This document shows, one piece after another, positions 1 through 9,811 of a stretch of 64,000 nt of DNA; the stretch's first letter is position 1; every line of letters starts with the position of its first letter. The notes beneath the pieces were generated by a model. The model searched no databases and was not told the origin of the DNA. It saw only the letters and a list, made by a program, of their open reading frames with translations. Origin of the DNA: Planctomicrobium sp051466335 (GTDB lineage: Bacteria; Planctomycetota; Planctomycetia; Planctomycetales; Planctomycetaceae); assembly GCF_051466335.1 (NCBI RefSeq), contig NZ_CP195793.1, positions 992,001-1,056,000 on the forward strand, in the 5' to 3' direction. The position numbers were made by a program, and so were the translations under genes.

Positions 1-879
1 AATCGGAGAGGGAAACCCTCCGTGCTAAATGACTGTGTTGCAGATGCCCGTGGCGATGTTTTGGCATTCTCCGATGCAAACACCTTCTGGAATCCAGATG
101 CTCTGCTGAAGCTGGTGTCGCATCTTCAGAACGATCGAGTCGCTGGTGTTTGCGGTCAGTTGCTGTTGAACGACCCAGAGACAGGTGAAAACGTCGATGG
201 GGCCTATTGGAAATACGAAAACTATTTGAAACGCTGCGAAGGAAGAATCGGAGCGTTGCTCGGGTTCAATGGGGCGATCTATCTCATTCGCAAAACGGCT
301 TGGCAGCCCATCCCTGCGAATACGATCGTTGACGACTTCCTGATTGGAATGCGAATTCATCAGCAGGGAAAAGAAGTCATCTTCGATGAGACAGCGATTG
401 CAAATGAGGAAAGCGCACCCAGTCTGGGAGCGGAGTTTTATCGTCGCACTCGGATCGGAGCGGGTGGCTTTCAGAGCTTGAGCTGGCTGCTCCCGCTGTT
501 GAGTCCAGTTTACGGGAAGGTTGCCTTCGCCTTCTGGTCACATAAAGTGTTGCGTTGGCTTTGTCCTGCGTTTATGGCGTTGGCAGCAGTCTCTAATGCC
601 ATCCTCGCGACGCTCAATCCGGTTTACCAATGGTTGTTGGCAGGCCAGATTCTTTTTTACGCGGGGGCGATGTGCGGTCGTTATTTCCCCGGTACGAGTC
701 TCCCCTCCAGGTTTGCCAAACTGGCGACGATGTTTGTTGACATGAATATCGCTTTGGCGTTCGGGTTTTGGAGATGGGCGGGCGGAAATCAGTCTGGCGC
801 GTGGAAGCGGACCGCACGAACTCAGGAACTTCAGGCAGCCAATCAAGGGGCACCGCCGAAAACAGGTGTCACGCACTGA
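1..879 (+). CDS. Family 2 glycosyltransferase, membrane-bound (5' end outside window)
   Basis: The reading frame is open from base 1, so this is the C-terminal ~292 residues of a longer protein; the GTG at 22 is internal. Seen: a nucleotide-sugar site FSDANT in the place of the DxD motif, a downstream VDDF acid pair, then an RRTRIGAGG segment equivalent to the QxxRW region of processive GT2 enzymes. Three or four hydrophobic segments follow in the last ~120 residues, so the enzyme should sit in the inner membrane with a cytoplasmic active site. Family knowledge: such enzymes build polysaccharides or glycolipids. The acceptor cannot be told. It converges on purD across a shared hairpin. Confidence 0.85.
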   Translation, partial: NRRGKPSVLNDCVADARGDVLAFSDANTFWNPDALLKLVSHLQNDRVAGVCGQLLLNDPETGENVDGAYWKYENYLKRCEGRIGALLGFNGAIYLIRKTAWQPIPANTIVDDFLIGMRIHQQGKEVIFDETAIANEESAPSLGAEFYRRTRIGAGGFQSLSWLLPLLSPVYGKVAFAFWSHKVLRWLCPAFMALAAVSNAILATLNPVYQWLLAGQILFYAGAMCGRYFPGTSLPSRFAKLATMFVDMNIALAFGFWRWAGGNQSGAWKRTARTQELQAANQGAPPKTGVTH

Positions 880-896
880 GGATCGATCAAAAAAAA

Positions 897-928
897 GGGC
901 CGCACAGTTTCGATGTGCGGCCCTTTTT
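897..928. terminator. Bidirectional intrinsic terminator
   Basis: A perfect 10-bp stem (897-906 with 914-923) with a 7-base loop is flanked by an A-run (889-896) and a T-run (924-928). It lies between two convergent genes, so it can end both the glycosyltransferase and purD transcripts. Confidence 0.9.
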
Positions 929-942
929 GCATTGGTTGGTAC

Positions 943-2220
943 TTAGACAGTACGTGCCTTGTCGGAAATATCTTTACGGCACCACGCTCCTTGCCAGCGA
1001 ATCATACGGACGGCTTCATACGCTTTTCGTTTGGCGTCGGAAACGTCGTCGCCAAGGGTCGTCACGCCGAGTACGCGACCACCGGTGTTTACGACCTGAT
1101 CTTTCAGTGTCGATGTCCCAGCGTGAAAGACTTTGGTGTCCGGAAGAGCATCGGCGTCAGCGATTCCACGAATCGGGTGACCCGTCGAGATTTTTCCTGG
1201 ATAGCCTTCTGAAGCCATGACCACACACACAGCGGTGCGTGGGTCCCATTCCAGATCTGGCAGATCCTTCAGTTTCCCATCGGCAGCAGCAGACAGGACA
1301 TCATAGAGGTCTGTCTTCAGACGCATGAGAATCGCTTGGGCTTCGGGATCGCCAAGTCGCACGTTGTACTCGAGGACTTTCGGGCCTTGCGACGTGAGCA
1401 TTAGGCCAGCGTAGAGAACTCCGCGAAATTCCGTGTTGTTCTTCTTCATCGTGTGTACGGTTGGAATCAGAATCTGATCGATGACCTGATCGATCAATTC
1501 TGGTGTCGCAAAAGGAGCAGGGCTGTATGCCCCCATTCCCCCGGTGTTTGGTCCGAGGTCACCATCATGGGCAGCTTTATGGTCCTGGGCGACTTCCAGT
1601 GGAATGATCGTTCGACCATCCACCAATGCCATGATGCTGACTTCCTGGCCGACCAGTTTCTCCTCAATCACAATGGTCCGGCCCGCCTCGCCGAACTCAT
1701 TCTGCTTCATGATGAGTTGGATGGCTTCGAGTGCTTCCGCTTTGTTTTCACAGATGATCACGCCCTTACCGGCGGCGAGTCCATCCGCTTTGATCACTAA
1801 CGGAGTTTCTTCTCGCTCCTGAACGAAGTGCTGAGCGGATTCCGCATCTGAGAAGACGCGATAATCGGCCGTTGCGACTTTGGCTTTGTTCAGAATCTCT
1901 TTACAGAACGCTTTGCTTCCTTCGAGCGCAGCGGCAGCCTGACTTGGACCGAAGACTCGCAATCGTTGTTTCTTGAAGACGTCGACAATTCCTGCGACCA
2001 GCGGAACTTCAGGACCAACGACGGTCAGGTCGATTTGTTCTTTCTTTGCGAAGTCGGCCAGTTTCTGGCAATCGTCGGCTTTGATGTCAACGTTTGTGAA
2101 ATCTGTCGCGGTTCCAGCATTTCCAGGGGCGCAAAAGACCTGAGTCACTTTGGGGGACTGTTTCAATTTCCAAGCTAGGACATGCTCTCGGCCGCCCGCA
2201 CCCACTACCAGCACTTTCAT
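943..2220 (-). CDS. purD: Phosphoribosylamine-glycine ligase
   Basis: Second step of purine synthesis: joins 5-phosphoribosylamine and glycine using ATP to give GAR. The protein is 425 residues, the usual family length. The N-terminus carries GAGGREHVLAWKL, typical of PurD, and the ATP-grasp region carries VIKADGLAAGKGV near residue 142. A further family stretch, GGMGAYSPAP, is present at about 225-235. The ATG start is at 2220. It stands alone here: no other purine synthesis gene is next to it, although purU (formate release for purine synthesis) occurs later in the window. Confidence 0.97.
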   Translation of the reverse strand: MKVLVVGAGGREHVLAWKLKQSPKVTQVFCAPGNAGTATDFTNVDIKADDCQKLADFAKKEQIDLTVVGPEVPLVAGIVDVFKKQRLRVFGPSQAAAALEGSKAFCKEILNKAKVATADYRVFSDAESAQHFVQEREETPLVIKADGLAAGKGVIICENKAEALEAIQLIMKQNEFGEAGRTIVIEEKLVGQEVSIMALVDGRTIIPLEVAQDHKAAHDGDLGPNTGGMGAYSPAPFATPELIDQVIDQILIPTVHTMKKNNTEFRGVLYAGLMLTSQGPKVLEYNVRLGDPEAQAILMRLKTDLYDVLSAAADGKLKDLPDLEWDPRTAVCVVMASEGYPGKISTGHPIRGIADADALPDTKVFHAGTSTLKDQVVNTGGRVLGVTTLGDDVSDAKRKAYEAVRMIRWQGAWCRKDISDKARTV

Positions 2221-2459
2221 CGCAGTTCACTTTCAACATTTTGAGCCGGAAAGCGGATGCCCGGACTCGTCACAATTCCTCAGAGAATGAAATCGTATTA
2301 TAGTGCGATTGAATGTGGCTCGCGAGAGGGGAAGACGATTCTGGGTTCGCGAGCTGTAACTTCTTTTGATTGACTGCTTTCGGAATTTGACTTGGCATCA
2401 GTTTTCTCTGGATTTGTCAGACGGCGAAAATTGGTGTCTGATGATCAGGAGTCAGGACG

Positions 2460-3236
2460 TTGACCAGCGCGCCCCCGAACGAATTCGCCTCATTGAAGGG
2501 GAAACGAGCCCTCGTCACCGGCTCGAGCAGTGGAATCGGGAGAGGCATTGCCTTGGAGTTGGCTCGAGCTGGTTGCGACGTCATTGTTCATTATGCAATG
2601 TCACGTGATTCGGCCGAATGTGTCGCGAAAGAGATTGAAGATCTCCAAGTGAAGTCCGCTGTACTTCAGTGCGACTTCCTCGAGGACGATTTCAGCAGTT
2701 TCGTCGATGAAGCGTGGAATCTCTGGGGATCGCTCGACATCTGGGTGAATAATGCCGGGGCTGACCTACTGACTGGCGGAGGTAAAAGTCTCTCCTTTCA
2801 CGAAAAGCTCGACGCTGTCTGGCTGGTGGATGTTCTCGGTACTGTGGAACTCGGGCGTGCCCTGACGGCCCGAATGAAGCAGCGGGGAAGTGGTGTGATT
2901 CTAAACATCGGGTGGGATCAGGCGGATCGGGGGATGGAAGGCGATAGTGCGGAACTCTTCTCAACGACCAAAAACGCGATTATGGGTTTCACCCGCTCTC
3001 TAGCTTTGACCGCAGCGCCCGAAGTTCGGGTGAATTGCATTGCTCCCGGCTGGATTCAGACTGCCTGGGGAGATGTCGCGAACTCGGAATGGCAGGAGCG
3101 AGTCATTCGAGAGACACCGCTGCGGCGTTGGGGAAAGCCAGAAGATATTGCGAATCTTGCTCGATTTCTGGTGAGCGATTCCGCTGCCTATATCACTGGA
3201 CAGGTGATCAACGCCAATGGCGGGGCGGTTCGCTGA
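2460..3236 (+). CDS. SDR-family protein lacking the catalytic Tyr
   Basis: A 258-residue Rossmann-fold protein of the short-chain dehydrogenase/reductase family. Seen: the cofactor loop TGSSSGIGRG at 20-29 and NNAG at 97-100. The YxxxK catalytic motif reads F167-S-T-T-K171, and the preceding serine region reads ILNIGWDQ instead of the usual NxSS, so both the catalytic Tyr and Ser are missing. The C-terminal GQVINANGG resembles the usual tail. The TTG start at 2460 is supported by AGGAG 8 bases upstream. It may be a non-catalytic or altered-chemistry member; the NAD(P)-binding half is intact. Function unknown. Confidence 0.85.
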   Translation: MTSAPPNEFASLKGKRALVTGSSSGIGRGIALELARAGCDVIVHYAMSRDSAECVAKEIEDLQVKSAVLQCDFLEDDFSSFVDEAWNLWGSLDIWVNNAGADLLTGGGKSLSFHEKLDAVWLVDVLGTVELGRALTARMKQRGSGVILNIGWDQADRGMEGDSAELFSTTKNAIMGFTRSLALTAAPEVRVNCIAPGWIQTAWGDVANSEWQERVIRETPLRRWGKPEDIANLARFLVSDSAAYITGQVINANGGAVR

Positions 3237-3361
3237 GGAGGCAGAGCGCAGGGACGTTGTTTGATATTGTCAGATGATTTCGTGTTTGGTATCACTTGGG
3301 GTTGATGTGTTTGCGTTTGCAGTCCGGTCCCATTTTACACTCTCCAGTGATACCAATTCCT

Positions 3362-4357
3362 ATGTCGAAATTTCACGTCGTCGTCACAGACTTCATCAAG
3401 GATCCGTTGAACATTGAAGAGGGGATCCTTGGTGATATTGCTACCGTATCAGCAATTGATGCTTACTCCGAGGCAGATCTTATCGGCAAGATTGAAGATG
3501 CCGACGCGGTGATGCTCTATCACTTCATCACTCTCTCTGGCGACATCATCCGCAAGTTGAAGAAGTGCAAATTGATTGTTCGCTGTGGAGTTGGATACGA
3601 CAACGTCGACTACCGTACCGCTCGCGAGCTGGGAATTCCTGTCGCGAATGTCCCGGATTACGGAGCAGAGGAAGTCGCAGATTCTGCGATTGGGATGATG
3701 CTGACATTGACTCGAGGTATCCACTACACCAACAGTCGCCTGCAGCGAAACGCTGGCCATTGGAGTTATGAACAGGTTGTCCCGATTCATCGGTTGCGCG
3801 GGAGAGTCTTCGGTGTCTTGGGGCTGGGACGCATCGGGACTGCTGCCGCTCTGCGTGCCAAGGCTTTGGGAATGAGGGTGATCTTCTTTGACCCACACGT
3901 TCCCGATGGACGCGATAAGGCGATTGGAATTGAGCAGGTCGAAACATTGGATGAACTGCTTCAACTTTCTGATGTTTTGAGTGCCCATTGTCCGCGATCG
4001 GCAGAAACTCAGCACATCATTAATGATGAGGCGATTGCCAAGATGCGCCCCGGTTCATTCATCGTGAATACGGCTCGGGGAGGTGTTGTTGATGCGCACG
4101 CTGTGCTACGGGCGATCGAAAGCAATCACCTCCGCGGCGCTGGGCTGGACGTGCTGGAAGTGGAGCCGCCATCAGAAACGGATCCGCTCATCGCAGCTTG
4201 GCGGGATCCTTCTCACCCAGCATTCGATCGAATTATTCTCAACCCACACTCAGCGTTCTATTCCGAAGAAGGACTCGCTGATATGCGGATCAAGGGGAGC
4301 CACAACTGCAAACGAGTGCTGTTGGGCGGGGCTCCAAAAAACGTGATCAACGGATAG
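3362..4357 (+). CDS. D-isomer-specific 2-hydroxyacid dehydrogenase (CtBP/PGDH-like)
   Basis: NAD-dependent oxidoreductase of the D-2-hydroxyacid dehydrogenase family, 331 residues from the ATG at 3362 (an upstream in-frame ATG at 3296 gives a non-conserved extension). Seen: the dinucleotide fold GVLGLGRIG, the substrate arginine in NTARGG, the acid in LEVEPPSE and the catalytic histidine in NPHSAF. The overall form resembles the C-terminal-binding-protein branch. Substrate unknown. A second paralogue lies at 56665-57654. A terminator follows at 4390. Confidence 0.88.
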   Translation: MSKFHVVVTDFIKDPLNIEEGILGDIATVSAIDAYSEADLIGKIEDADAVMLYHFITLSGDIIRKLKKCKLIVRCGVGYDNVDYRTARELGIPVANVPDYGAEEVADSAIGMMLTLTRGIHYTNSRLQRNAGHWSYEQVVPIHRLRGRVFGVLGLGRIGTAAALRAKALGMRVIFFDPHVPDGRDKAIGIEQVETLDELLQLSDVLSAHCPRSAETQHIINDEAIAKMRPGSFIVNTARGGVVDAHAVLRAIESNHLRGAGLDVLEVEPPSETDPLIAAWRDPSHPAFDRIILNPHSAFYSEEGLADMRIKGSHNCKRVLLGGAPKNVING

Positions 4358-4389
4358 TTCAAGCGAGCGATTCGGCTGGATTTCAAAAA

Positions 4390-4430
4390 GGGTGTTGCGT
4401 TGACAGGTTGTCTCGCAGCACCCTTTTTTT
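4390..4430 (+). terminator. Intrinsic terminator
   Basis: A ten-base arm at 4390-4399 pairs with 4414-4423 (one G-U), followed by seven T (4424-4430). It ends the dehydrogenase transcript. Confidence 0.85.
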
Positions 4431-4630
4431 GTGAACGCTGAGTTCGTTTCATCGTGGAAGTAAGCGGGAAGGTAGGAGAAGACGGAAATGTGCGAGAAGT
4501 GCTTCTTGTTTGCAATAAACCGGTTACAATTCGTTAAGAATCTCATTTCACCGGATGACGTCGAAGAATCTTTTGCAATTCTACGAGTGGACACAGCAAG
4601 ATTTATCTTAGGACGAAAGACGCTTCCATC

Positions 4631-5347
4631 GTGGTTACAGACATGCAGTCTTACCTCCCCAGTGAAACCACAGTGCTCGATGTATTGCTCGTTGAGGATG
4701 ACGGAGTTCTTGGGAAAGCAGTGGCTCAGGGACTCCAGGACACTGGGCTGCGGTGCAGTTGGGTTCAGAGCGGTCAACGAGGTATTGATCTCGTCGCATC
4801 CCAGCATTTTCATGCGATGATCCTCGACTTGATGTTGCCGGATTTGTCCGGAATCGAGGTGTTGAAGAGTATGCGTCAGCAGGGGATTCAGGTCCCGGTG
4901 CTGATTCTCACTGCATTGGGATCGGTGCAGGAGCGTGTCGCTGGACTTGAAGCGGGTGCGGATGACTATCTCCTCAAGCCATTTGCGCTGCCTGAATTGC
5001 TCGCCCGGTTGAAGGCGATTACACGTCGCTCTCAAAAACCTGTGCTTCAGCATCTACGTGTCGGCGCGATTTCATTGGATCTTTCGACCCGCCGGTTTAC
5101 GCGAAACGGAAAAGAAATCGATCTCACTCCCACCGAATCCAGCCTTCTCGAATTCCTGATGCGAAATGCAGATCAGGTTGTCACCCGCAAAATGCTCTGT
5201 GAACATCTTTGGGAATCGGATTGGGAAGGAGTGACGAACGTCATTGAAGTTCATATCAACCGATTGCGTGGGAAGATTGATCGGGATTTTGATCGCCATC
5301 TGATTCAGACGGTTCGCGGCCGTGGGTACGTCCTTCGTGTCAACTGA
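4631..5347 (+). CDS. OmpR-family response regulator
   Basis: DNA-binding response regulator of 238 residues. Receiver domain: acidic pair in LLVEDDG, phospho-acceptor Asp in MILDLMLPD, and the conserved Lys in LLKPF. A winged-helix DNA-binding domain occupies the C-terminal ~100 residues, ending in the QTVRGRGYVLRV wing typical of OmpR/PhoB. The start is GTG 4631 or ATG 4643. A -10-like TACAAT lies at 4525-4530 with a poor -35. The partner kinase begins 27 bases after the stop, so the two form a two-component operon. The signal sensed is unknown. Confidence 0.93.
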   Translation: MVTDMQSYLPSETTVLDVLLVEDDGVLGKAVAQGLQDTGLRCSWVQSGQRGIDLVASQHFHAMILDLMLPDLSGIEVLKSMRQQGIQVPVLILTALGSVQERVAGLEAGADDYLLKPFALPELLARLKAITRRSQKPVLQHLRVGAISLDLSTRRFTRNGKEIDLTPTESSLLEFLMRNADQVVTRKMLCEHLWESDWEGVTNVIEVHINRLRGKIDRDFDRHLIQTVRGRGYVLRVN

Positions 5348-5374
5348 GAGAGACGACTGTCGTCCTGGCTAAAC

Positions 5375-6904
5375 GTGATGTCAGGCAAGAGAGCAGTGTC
5401 GTACCTGAAAGTCGGCCAGATTTGTTTTGCAGACTCTATGAATCACCGCGTATCCGAAAATTTGAGTTTGCATTCAGACTCTACTGTTGGTCACCCTCAG
5501 CGATTTTGGTGGAAAACACTCCGGGTGCGCCTGGCTGCTGCGAACGCGCTCGTGGTCTCTGTGATTGCGTTGGTCATGCTGTTTGGCGTGCGTTATGGGG
5601 TGCGTTGGGCTCTGTTTCACGAGATTAACCAAATCTTGATTGAACAGATTCATGAAATTTCACTGAGCGTGAATGCAGCAGACTCTGAAGGGATGCAGTC
5701 GCTCCGAAATGAACTCGATCGAAAATCTCTCGGGCATCAGCAACATTCCTGGTTTGCCGAGATCTACACGAAAGAGGAGTCAAACAACTTCAAGACAGAG
5801 TTCGCTCCCCAAGACATTCCCAAATTCCCCGCAGTGGCGAATCTGGTTCCCTATCGATATGGAAATCTTCAAGTCATCGAAATGGCTCAAGGTCCGAATC
5901 CACTCGGTGTCTACGGTATTCGGATCGGAACGACGCTTGATTTCGTGAAGAAGGATCTGGCGATTCTTGATGGCTGGATGGCGATGGCCGCTGGAACTCT
6001 GCTGATTGTCGCGCCACTGTGTGGGTACTGGCTGGCGGGGAGAGCTGCCCGCACAATGGGGGACATCATTCAGACAGCGTCGCGTCTCCGTCCCTCGCAT
6101 CTCGAAGAGCGTTTGGTGATCAGCGGAACTGGTGATGAACTCGATCAGCTCTCACATACGATCAACGGATTGCTGGATCGTGTCGCTGCGTACCTGGCAC
6201 ATAATCGGGACTTTCTTGCGAATGCCGCACACGAATTGCGGACTCCACTCGCTGCAATTCGATGTTCCATCGAAGTCGCACTCAACCGGGATCAAACAAC
6301 GGGAGAGTTTACAGAAGTCTTAGAAGACCTCATTGACCAGTCGACCTCGCTTGAAACATTGGTCAATCAGCTGTTGTTGTTGTCGGAGACCGATCGGGCC
6401 AATGAAGTTTGGGGCGAACAGAAGGAGAAGATCAGTCTGCATGAAGTGGTAAGTCGTGCAGTTGATATGTTTCAAGGGGTCGCAGAGGCAAACGAGATCG
6501 ATCTTCAGTTCAGCTCTCCAGCCATGGCAATTGTCGCGGGCCATCGCCAACCGCTGCGACAGGTGGTGAATAACCTCATTGATAACGCTATCAAATACAC
6601 GTTGCCCGGTGGAAAAGTGCGGGTCGCTTTAAGTGTCGACCCGCAGAAGAATGTTGCGAAGTTACTCGTGAGCGATACCGGTATTGGAATCTCTGAGAAA
6701 GATCTTCCTTTTGTATTCGACCGCTTTTTCCGATCCGACCGGTCTCGATCAAGATCACATTCCATCCAAGGGACAGGGCTTGGGTTAAGTATTTGCTACG
6801 CAGTCGTTCAGGCACATGGTGGCACAATCGTCTGTCGTAGCACACACCATGTCGGAACGGAATTGGAAGTCACGTTACCGCTGGATGATGCTGCGGCATC
6901 TTGA
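5375..6904 (+). CDS. HAMP-domain sensor histidine kinase
   Basis: Membrane sensor kinase of up to 509 residues (GTG 5375, ATG 5378 or ATG 5438). Order of parts: a transmembrane helix near residues 50-75, a periplasmic region of ~120 residues, a second membrane helix near 205-225, HAMP, then the H-box NAAHELRTPL with the phospho-acceptor His at 286. The ATPase domain shows the N-box NNLIDNAIKYT, the G1 box DTGIGI and the G2 box GTGLGLSI. It is translated from the same operon as the OmpR-type regulator upstream. An insert of alternating Ser/Arg sits in the ATP lid. The stimulus is not identifiable. Confidence 0.93.
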   Translation: MMSGKRAVSYLKVGQICFADSMNHRVSENLSLHSDSTVGHPQRFWWKTLRVRLAAANALVVSVIALVMLFGVRYGVRWALFHEINQILIEQIHEISLSVNAADSEGMQSLRNELDRKSLGHQQHSWFAEIYTKEESNNFKTEFAPQDIPKFPAVANLVPYRYGNLQVIEMAQGPNPLGVYGIRIGTTLDFVKKDLAILDGWMAMAAGTLLIVAPLCGYWLAGRAARTMGDIIQTASRLRPSHLEERLVISGTGDELDQLSHTINGLLDRVAAYLAHNRDFLANAAHELRTPLAAIRCSIEVALNRDQTTGEFTEVLEDLIDQSTSLETLVNQLLLLSETDRANEVWGEQKEKISLHEVVSRAVDMFQGVAEANEIDLQFSSPAMAIVAGHRQPLRQVVNNLIDNAIKYTLPGGKVRVALSVDPQKNVAKLLVSDTGIGISEKDLPFVFDRFFRSDRSRSRSHSIQGTGLGLSICYAVVQAHGGTIVCRSTHHVGTELEVTLPLDDAAAS

Positions 6905-7024
6905 CTTGCTGGTCGCTCTGAACACCGTTTAGCCGTCAGTCATCGAGTTCACGCCCCCCCACTGCCATCGAGGCTGCGGCGGTACAGAAATGAGTTCGTA
7001 GACTGTTCACATCTTCCATGTGCC

Positions 7025-7441
7025 CTACGCAAGGACAAGTGTGTGTTCAGGGACCTCGCTGAGTCGTGGGATCTCACCGCACGATTCCAGTCGATTTCCT
7101 TCTTCACGAATTTCGAGGAAACCTTCTCGCAGTGTGTTCAGAACGGATCGGGCCGATTCCCACCCCTGAACTTCTGCATGGCTGGTCTGGTCAATGCAGA
7201 AAATGCAGAGGTCTCTGATACGTGCTCCGAGAGTCGATTGAGTGTCCAGTCCGGAAATGAGGAGAAGACACAGTTCTGAAACTCTCAGTTGCAGACTGGG
7301 ATACCCACTTCTGTCTTCAGACTGAAGGTTTTGAATTCCAGCGTCGATTGTGGAGATTGTCGAATCGTAAATCGCCAACAGCATCTCGATGCGAGTCCTG
7401 GCGGATTGAGCGTTCTTTTTGTATGCCTGTTGCGGTGTCAT
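7025..7441 (-). CDS. fliS: FliS-like flagellin chaperone
   Basis: Probable cytoplasmic chaperone that binds the flagellin C-terminus before export. Small, helical, 139 residues from the ATG at 7441; the in-frame ATGs at 7483 and 7489 are alternatives. The N-terminal AYKKNAQSA followed by a MLLAIYDSTI segment matches the FliS pattern. It lies directly downstream of fliD on the same strand, the classic fliD-fliS order. The C-terminal tail is longer than usual. Call rests on motif pattern plus context. Confidence 0.75.
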   Translation of the reverse strand: MTPQQAYKKNAQSARTRIEMLLAIYDSTISTIDAGIQNLQSEDRSGYPSLQLRVSELCLLLISGLDTQSTLGARIRDLCIFCIDQTSHAEVQGWESARSVLNTLREGFLEIREEGNRLESCGEIPRLSEVPEHTLVLA

Positions 7442-7586
7442 TGGGAACCTGATGCTGAATTCGTGGCTGAAGAAGACGTTCATCTTCAAAGGTCAGAAGT
7501 GATATCGGCGATGGAGAAATCGAGACGTCAGGCGGGATCTTTTTCTTCCGCGGAGATTTCACTTCCCGGTCTGATTACTCCGAAGT

Positions 7587-9587
7587 TCAGGATGAAGCCA
7601 TCTTGCTGATTCCAGCGAGTTGCGAGCCGAGAAGCGAACTTGTGGTCTGCATCTGTTGCAGCGCGGCTTCCATTCTCGAAAATTGCATCGTGAGCTGTTC
7701 TTTTTGGCGATCAAAATAGGTTTGCTGGTTCTCGATGGATTGATTGATACTTGCGATTTGGGATCGCAACGAATTTGTCATAGATGTGAGCGATCCTTTC
7801 TGGCTGTCCATTAATCCATCGATCAATGAGTTGAGCCGCGATGCGACTCCGCGCGTCATTGAAATTTGCCCTTCAGGGTCATTTGTAAGCTGCGTTGGGT
7901 TGAGGGAAGACCGGACCTGCAGGCCATCGGTGTGGGAATTTCCTGCATTCCCAGTGAGAATCTGGCCTTTACCAACAGCATCTTCCCGAACACCGTTCAC
8001 CAGATAGTAGCCGGCGACATCGGTCCCGGAATGACTTTCCCCGCCGCTGAGTCCCAAACTCGCAGAGGCGGAACTCGCATAGAGTGTCACCCGAGAAGTT
8101 GAGCCATAGCTGGTGGATGTGACCTCAAGTTGGTCTTGGGCATTTACCCCGACAGCTACCGAGCGGCCGCTGCTTTGTATGGCCCCGTTGATAATCGATT
8201 GAACGTGATTTGCCAGTTCCTGACGATTGTAGGTTCCGGAATTGAGTCTCACTGTCGTTTCTGAACCGTCGACATTGAGAGTGAGTGAGTTGTTCGAATC
8301 GTCGATCGTCGTCGATGCATCCAAGGCAAGTCCAGCGGTGACACTTCCTCTCGTGGCAGCCTGAGTAATTTTCACTCCATACGGAGTCGCTGACTCGCGT
8401 GTTTTTGAACTCGCAAGCACGAAGGAAATGTTGCCGTTTGTCCCCTGTCCAGCGACAGCAAAGAGATGTTTCAGGTCGGCGTTCGTTACTCCGCTGACGT
8501 TGCCTTTCATCATGTTTTGAAGCTGTGTCTCATTGAAAATGAGGCGGCCGTTGTCTGCAGTGGTGATTCCAATGGCGCTCAGCCTGTTCGCTTTGTTGGA
8601 GCCACCGGGGATGACACTTTGAACCGCGTGCTGGAGCTGATTTCGGATGTTGATGATCGAATAGTCACCCTGCAGAATTCCGGAGACATCCGATTCGGAG
8701 TCGTACTTTGTCTGGCTATCGAGGAAGTCGAGCAAGCTGTTGTACGAGTCGACATAGTCTTTCACTGCAGTGACTGCTTTTTCAGTATCTGCAGAGATGG
8801 TAACCATGACGTTTTTTGTCGGATCTGCTTCAAGCAGATTCAACGTCACCCCTGTAATTAACGAGTTCACACTATTGGTCTGGCTAGTGACAGTAATCGC
8901 CCCGGGGCCGGTTCCCATAGAGACTGTCGCGTTTGTGGCGGCCTGGACCGGATTGGCGACGTCAATCTCGACTTTCTGCGATGAACCCGTCGAGTTCCCT
9001 AATCCGTTGACGACCGTGATCTGGTGATCGGTGCCTGTTTTGGCTGACGTCAGCAACAACTTGTATGAACTTGAGCCATCCTGAACGATACTTGCTGAGA
9101 CTCCAACATCTGCAAAGTTGATGGAATCCGCGAGCCCTGCGAGAGTGTTGTTCGAGGAATTGACCTGAATGTCGGAAGAGACACCCGATCCGACTCGGAT
9201 TGAGAATGTTCCTTCAGTGATCGCCGCTTCGGGTGATTCGAATCCCTGCGAAGCAACCTGTTGAGCGGTTGCGAGCGAAGACACTTTGAGTTGATAAGTC
9301 CCTGCATTGGCTCTGCTAGTCGCAGTGGCAATCAATGATTCCGGACGGGAAACGTTGACTTGCCTCGCATCGAATGGATTGTTCACCGAACTGGCAAGAG
9401 AGATCGCGTTTGTCCGCAATGTGACAAGCTGGGTTTGGAGTGCTCCCACAGCGGTCTGCTTTGTTTCGACGGAGGTTTTCTTGATATTGAATTGATCAAT
9501 CTGCTGCTGCTGGATCTTCAGCAACCCCTGAATAATGACATCGGGATCAATCCCGGAAACGAGTCCTCCGATGTTAATGGATGCCAT
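7587..9587 (-). CDS. fliD: Flagellar filament cap protein FliD
   Basis: Forms the cap at the growing filament tip that folds incoming flagellin. 666 residues, at the long end for the family, with FliD_N-like (start ASINIGGLVSGID) and C-terminal coiled FliD_C regions (from ~residue 560: MTRGVASRLNSLIDG). The central part is Ser/Thr/Asn/Val rich, as in surface domains that vary between species. The start at 9587 has GTAGGAGA upstream. Followed by fliS; flagellin lies upstream on the same strand. Confidence 0.93.
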   Translation of the reverse strand: MASINIGGLVSGIDPDVIIQGLLKIQQQQIDQFNIKKTSVETKQTAVGALQTQLVTLRTNAISLASSVNNPFDARQVNVSRPESLIATATSRANAGTYQLKVSSLATAQQVASQGFESPEAAITEGTFSIRVGSGVSSDIQVNSSNNTLAGLADSINFADVGVSASIVQDGSSSYKLLLTSAKTGTDHQITVVNGLGNSTGSSQKVEIDVANPVQAATNATVSMGTGPGAITVTSQTNSVNSLITGVTLNLLEADPTKNVMVTISADTEKAVTAVKDYVDSYNSLLDFLDSQTKYDSESDVSGILQGDYSIINIRNQLQHAVQSVIPGGSNKANRLSAIGITTADNGRLIFNETQLQNMMKGNVSGVTNADLKHLFAVAGQGTNGNISFVLASSKTRESATPYGVKITQAATRGSVTAGLALDASTTIDDSNNSLTLNVDGSETTVRLNSGTYNRQELANHVQSIINGAIQSSGRSVAVGVNAQDQLEVTSTSYGSTSRVTLYASSASASLGLSGGESHSGTDVAGYYLVNGVREDAVGKGQILTGNAGNSHTDGLQVRSSLNPTQLTNDPEGQISMTRGVASRLNSLIDGLMDSQKGSLTSMTNSLRSQIASINQSIENQQTYFDRQKEQLTMQFSRMEAALQQMQTTSSLLGSQLAGISKMASS

Positions 9588-9749
9588 TTTCAGTCTCCTA
9601 CAAATTGAACCAGAATCGATCAGTCAGCAGGATTCACTCGGTGTTGAACGGCATATTCAGGGCGTCGCATTGGGAGTGTCGTCCATGATTGTCACGACGA
9701 TTAGCGGAGAATCCTTTATCCGCAAATGACCGTCGACTTGAATGGAGAA

Positions 9750-9784
9750 CCCGCTGAGAGCTTCATCAGAAACCTCTCAGCGGG
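9750..9784 (-). terminator. Stem-loop downstream of flagellin
   Basis: A perfect 11-bp stem (9750-9760 with 9774-9784, 13-base loop) lies 28 bases past the flagellin stop. There is no T-run on the minus strand, so it may be a Rho-independent-like end with poor tail or an mRNA 3' stabiliser for an abundant transcript. Confidence 0.6.
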
Positions 9785-9811
9785 GCGAAGTGATCTCTCA
9801 GTCGAAACCGA

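Noticed and set aside
3449..4015. 188-residue frame opposite the 2-hydroxyacid dehydrogenase
   Set aside because: The plus-strand frame carries all family motifs, so this is a shadow.
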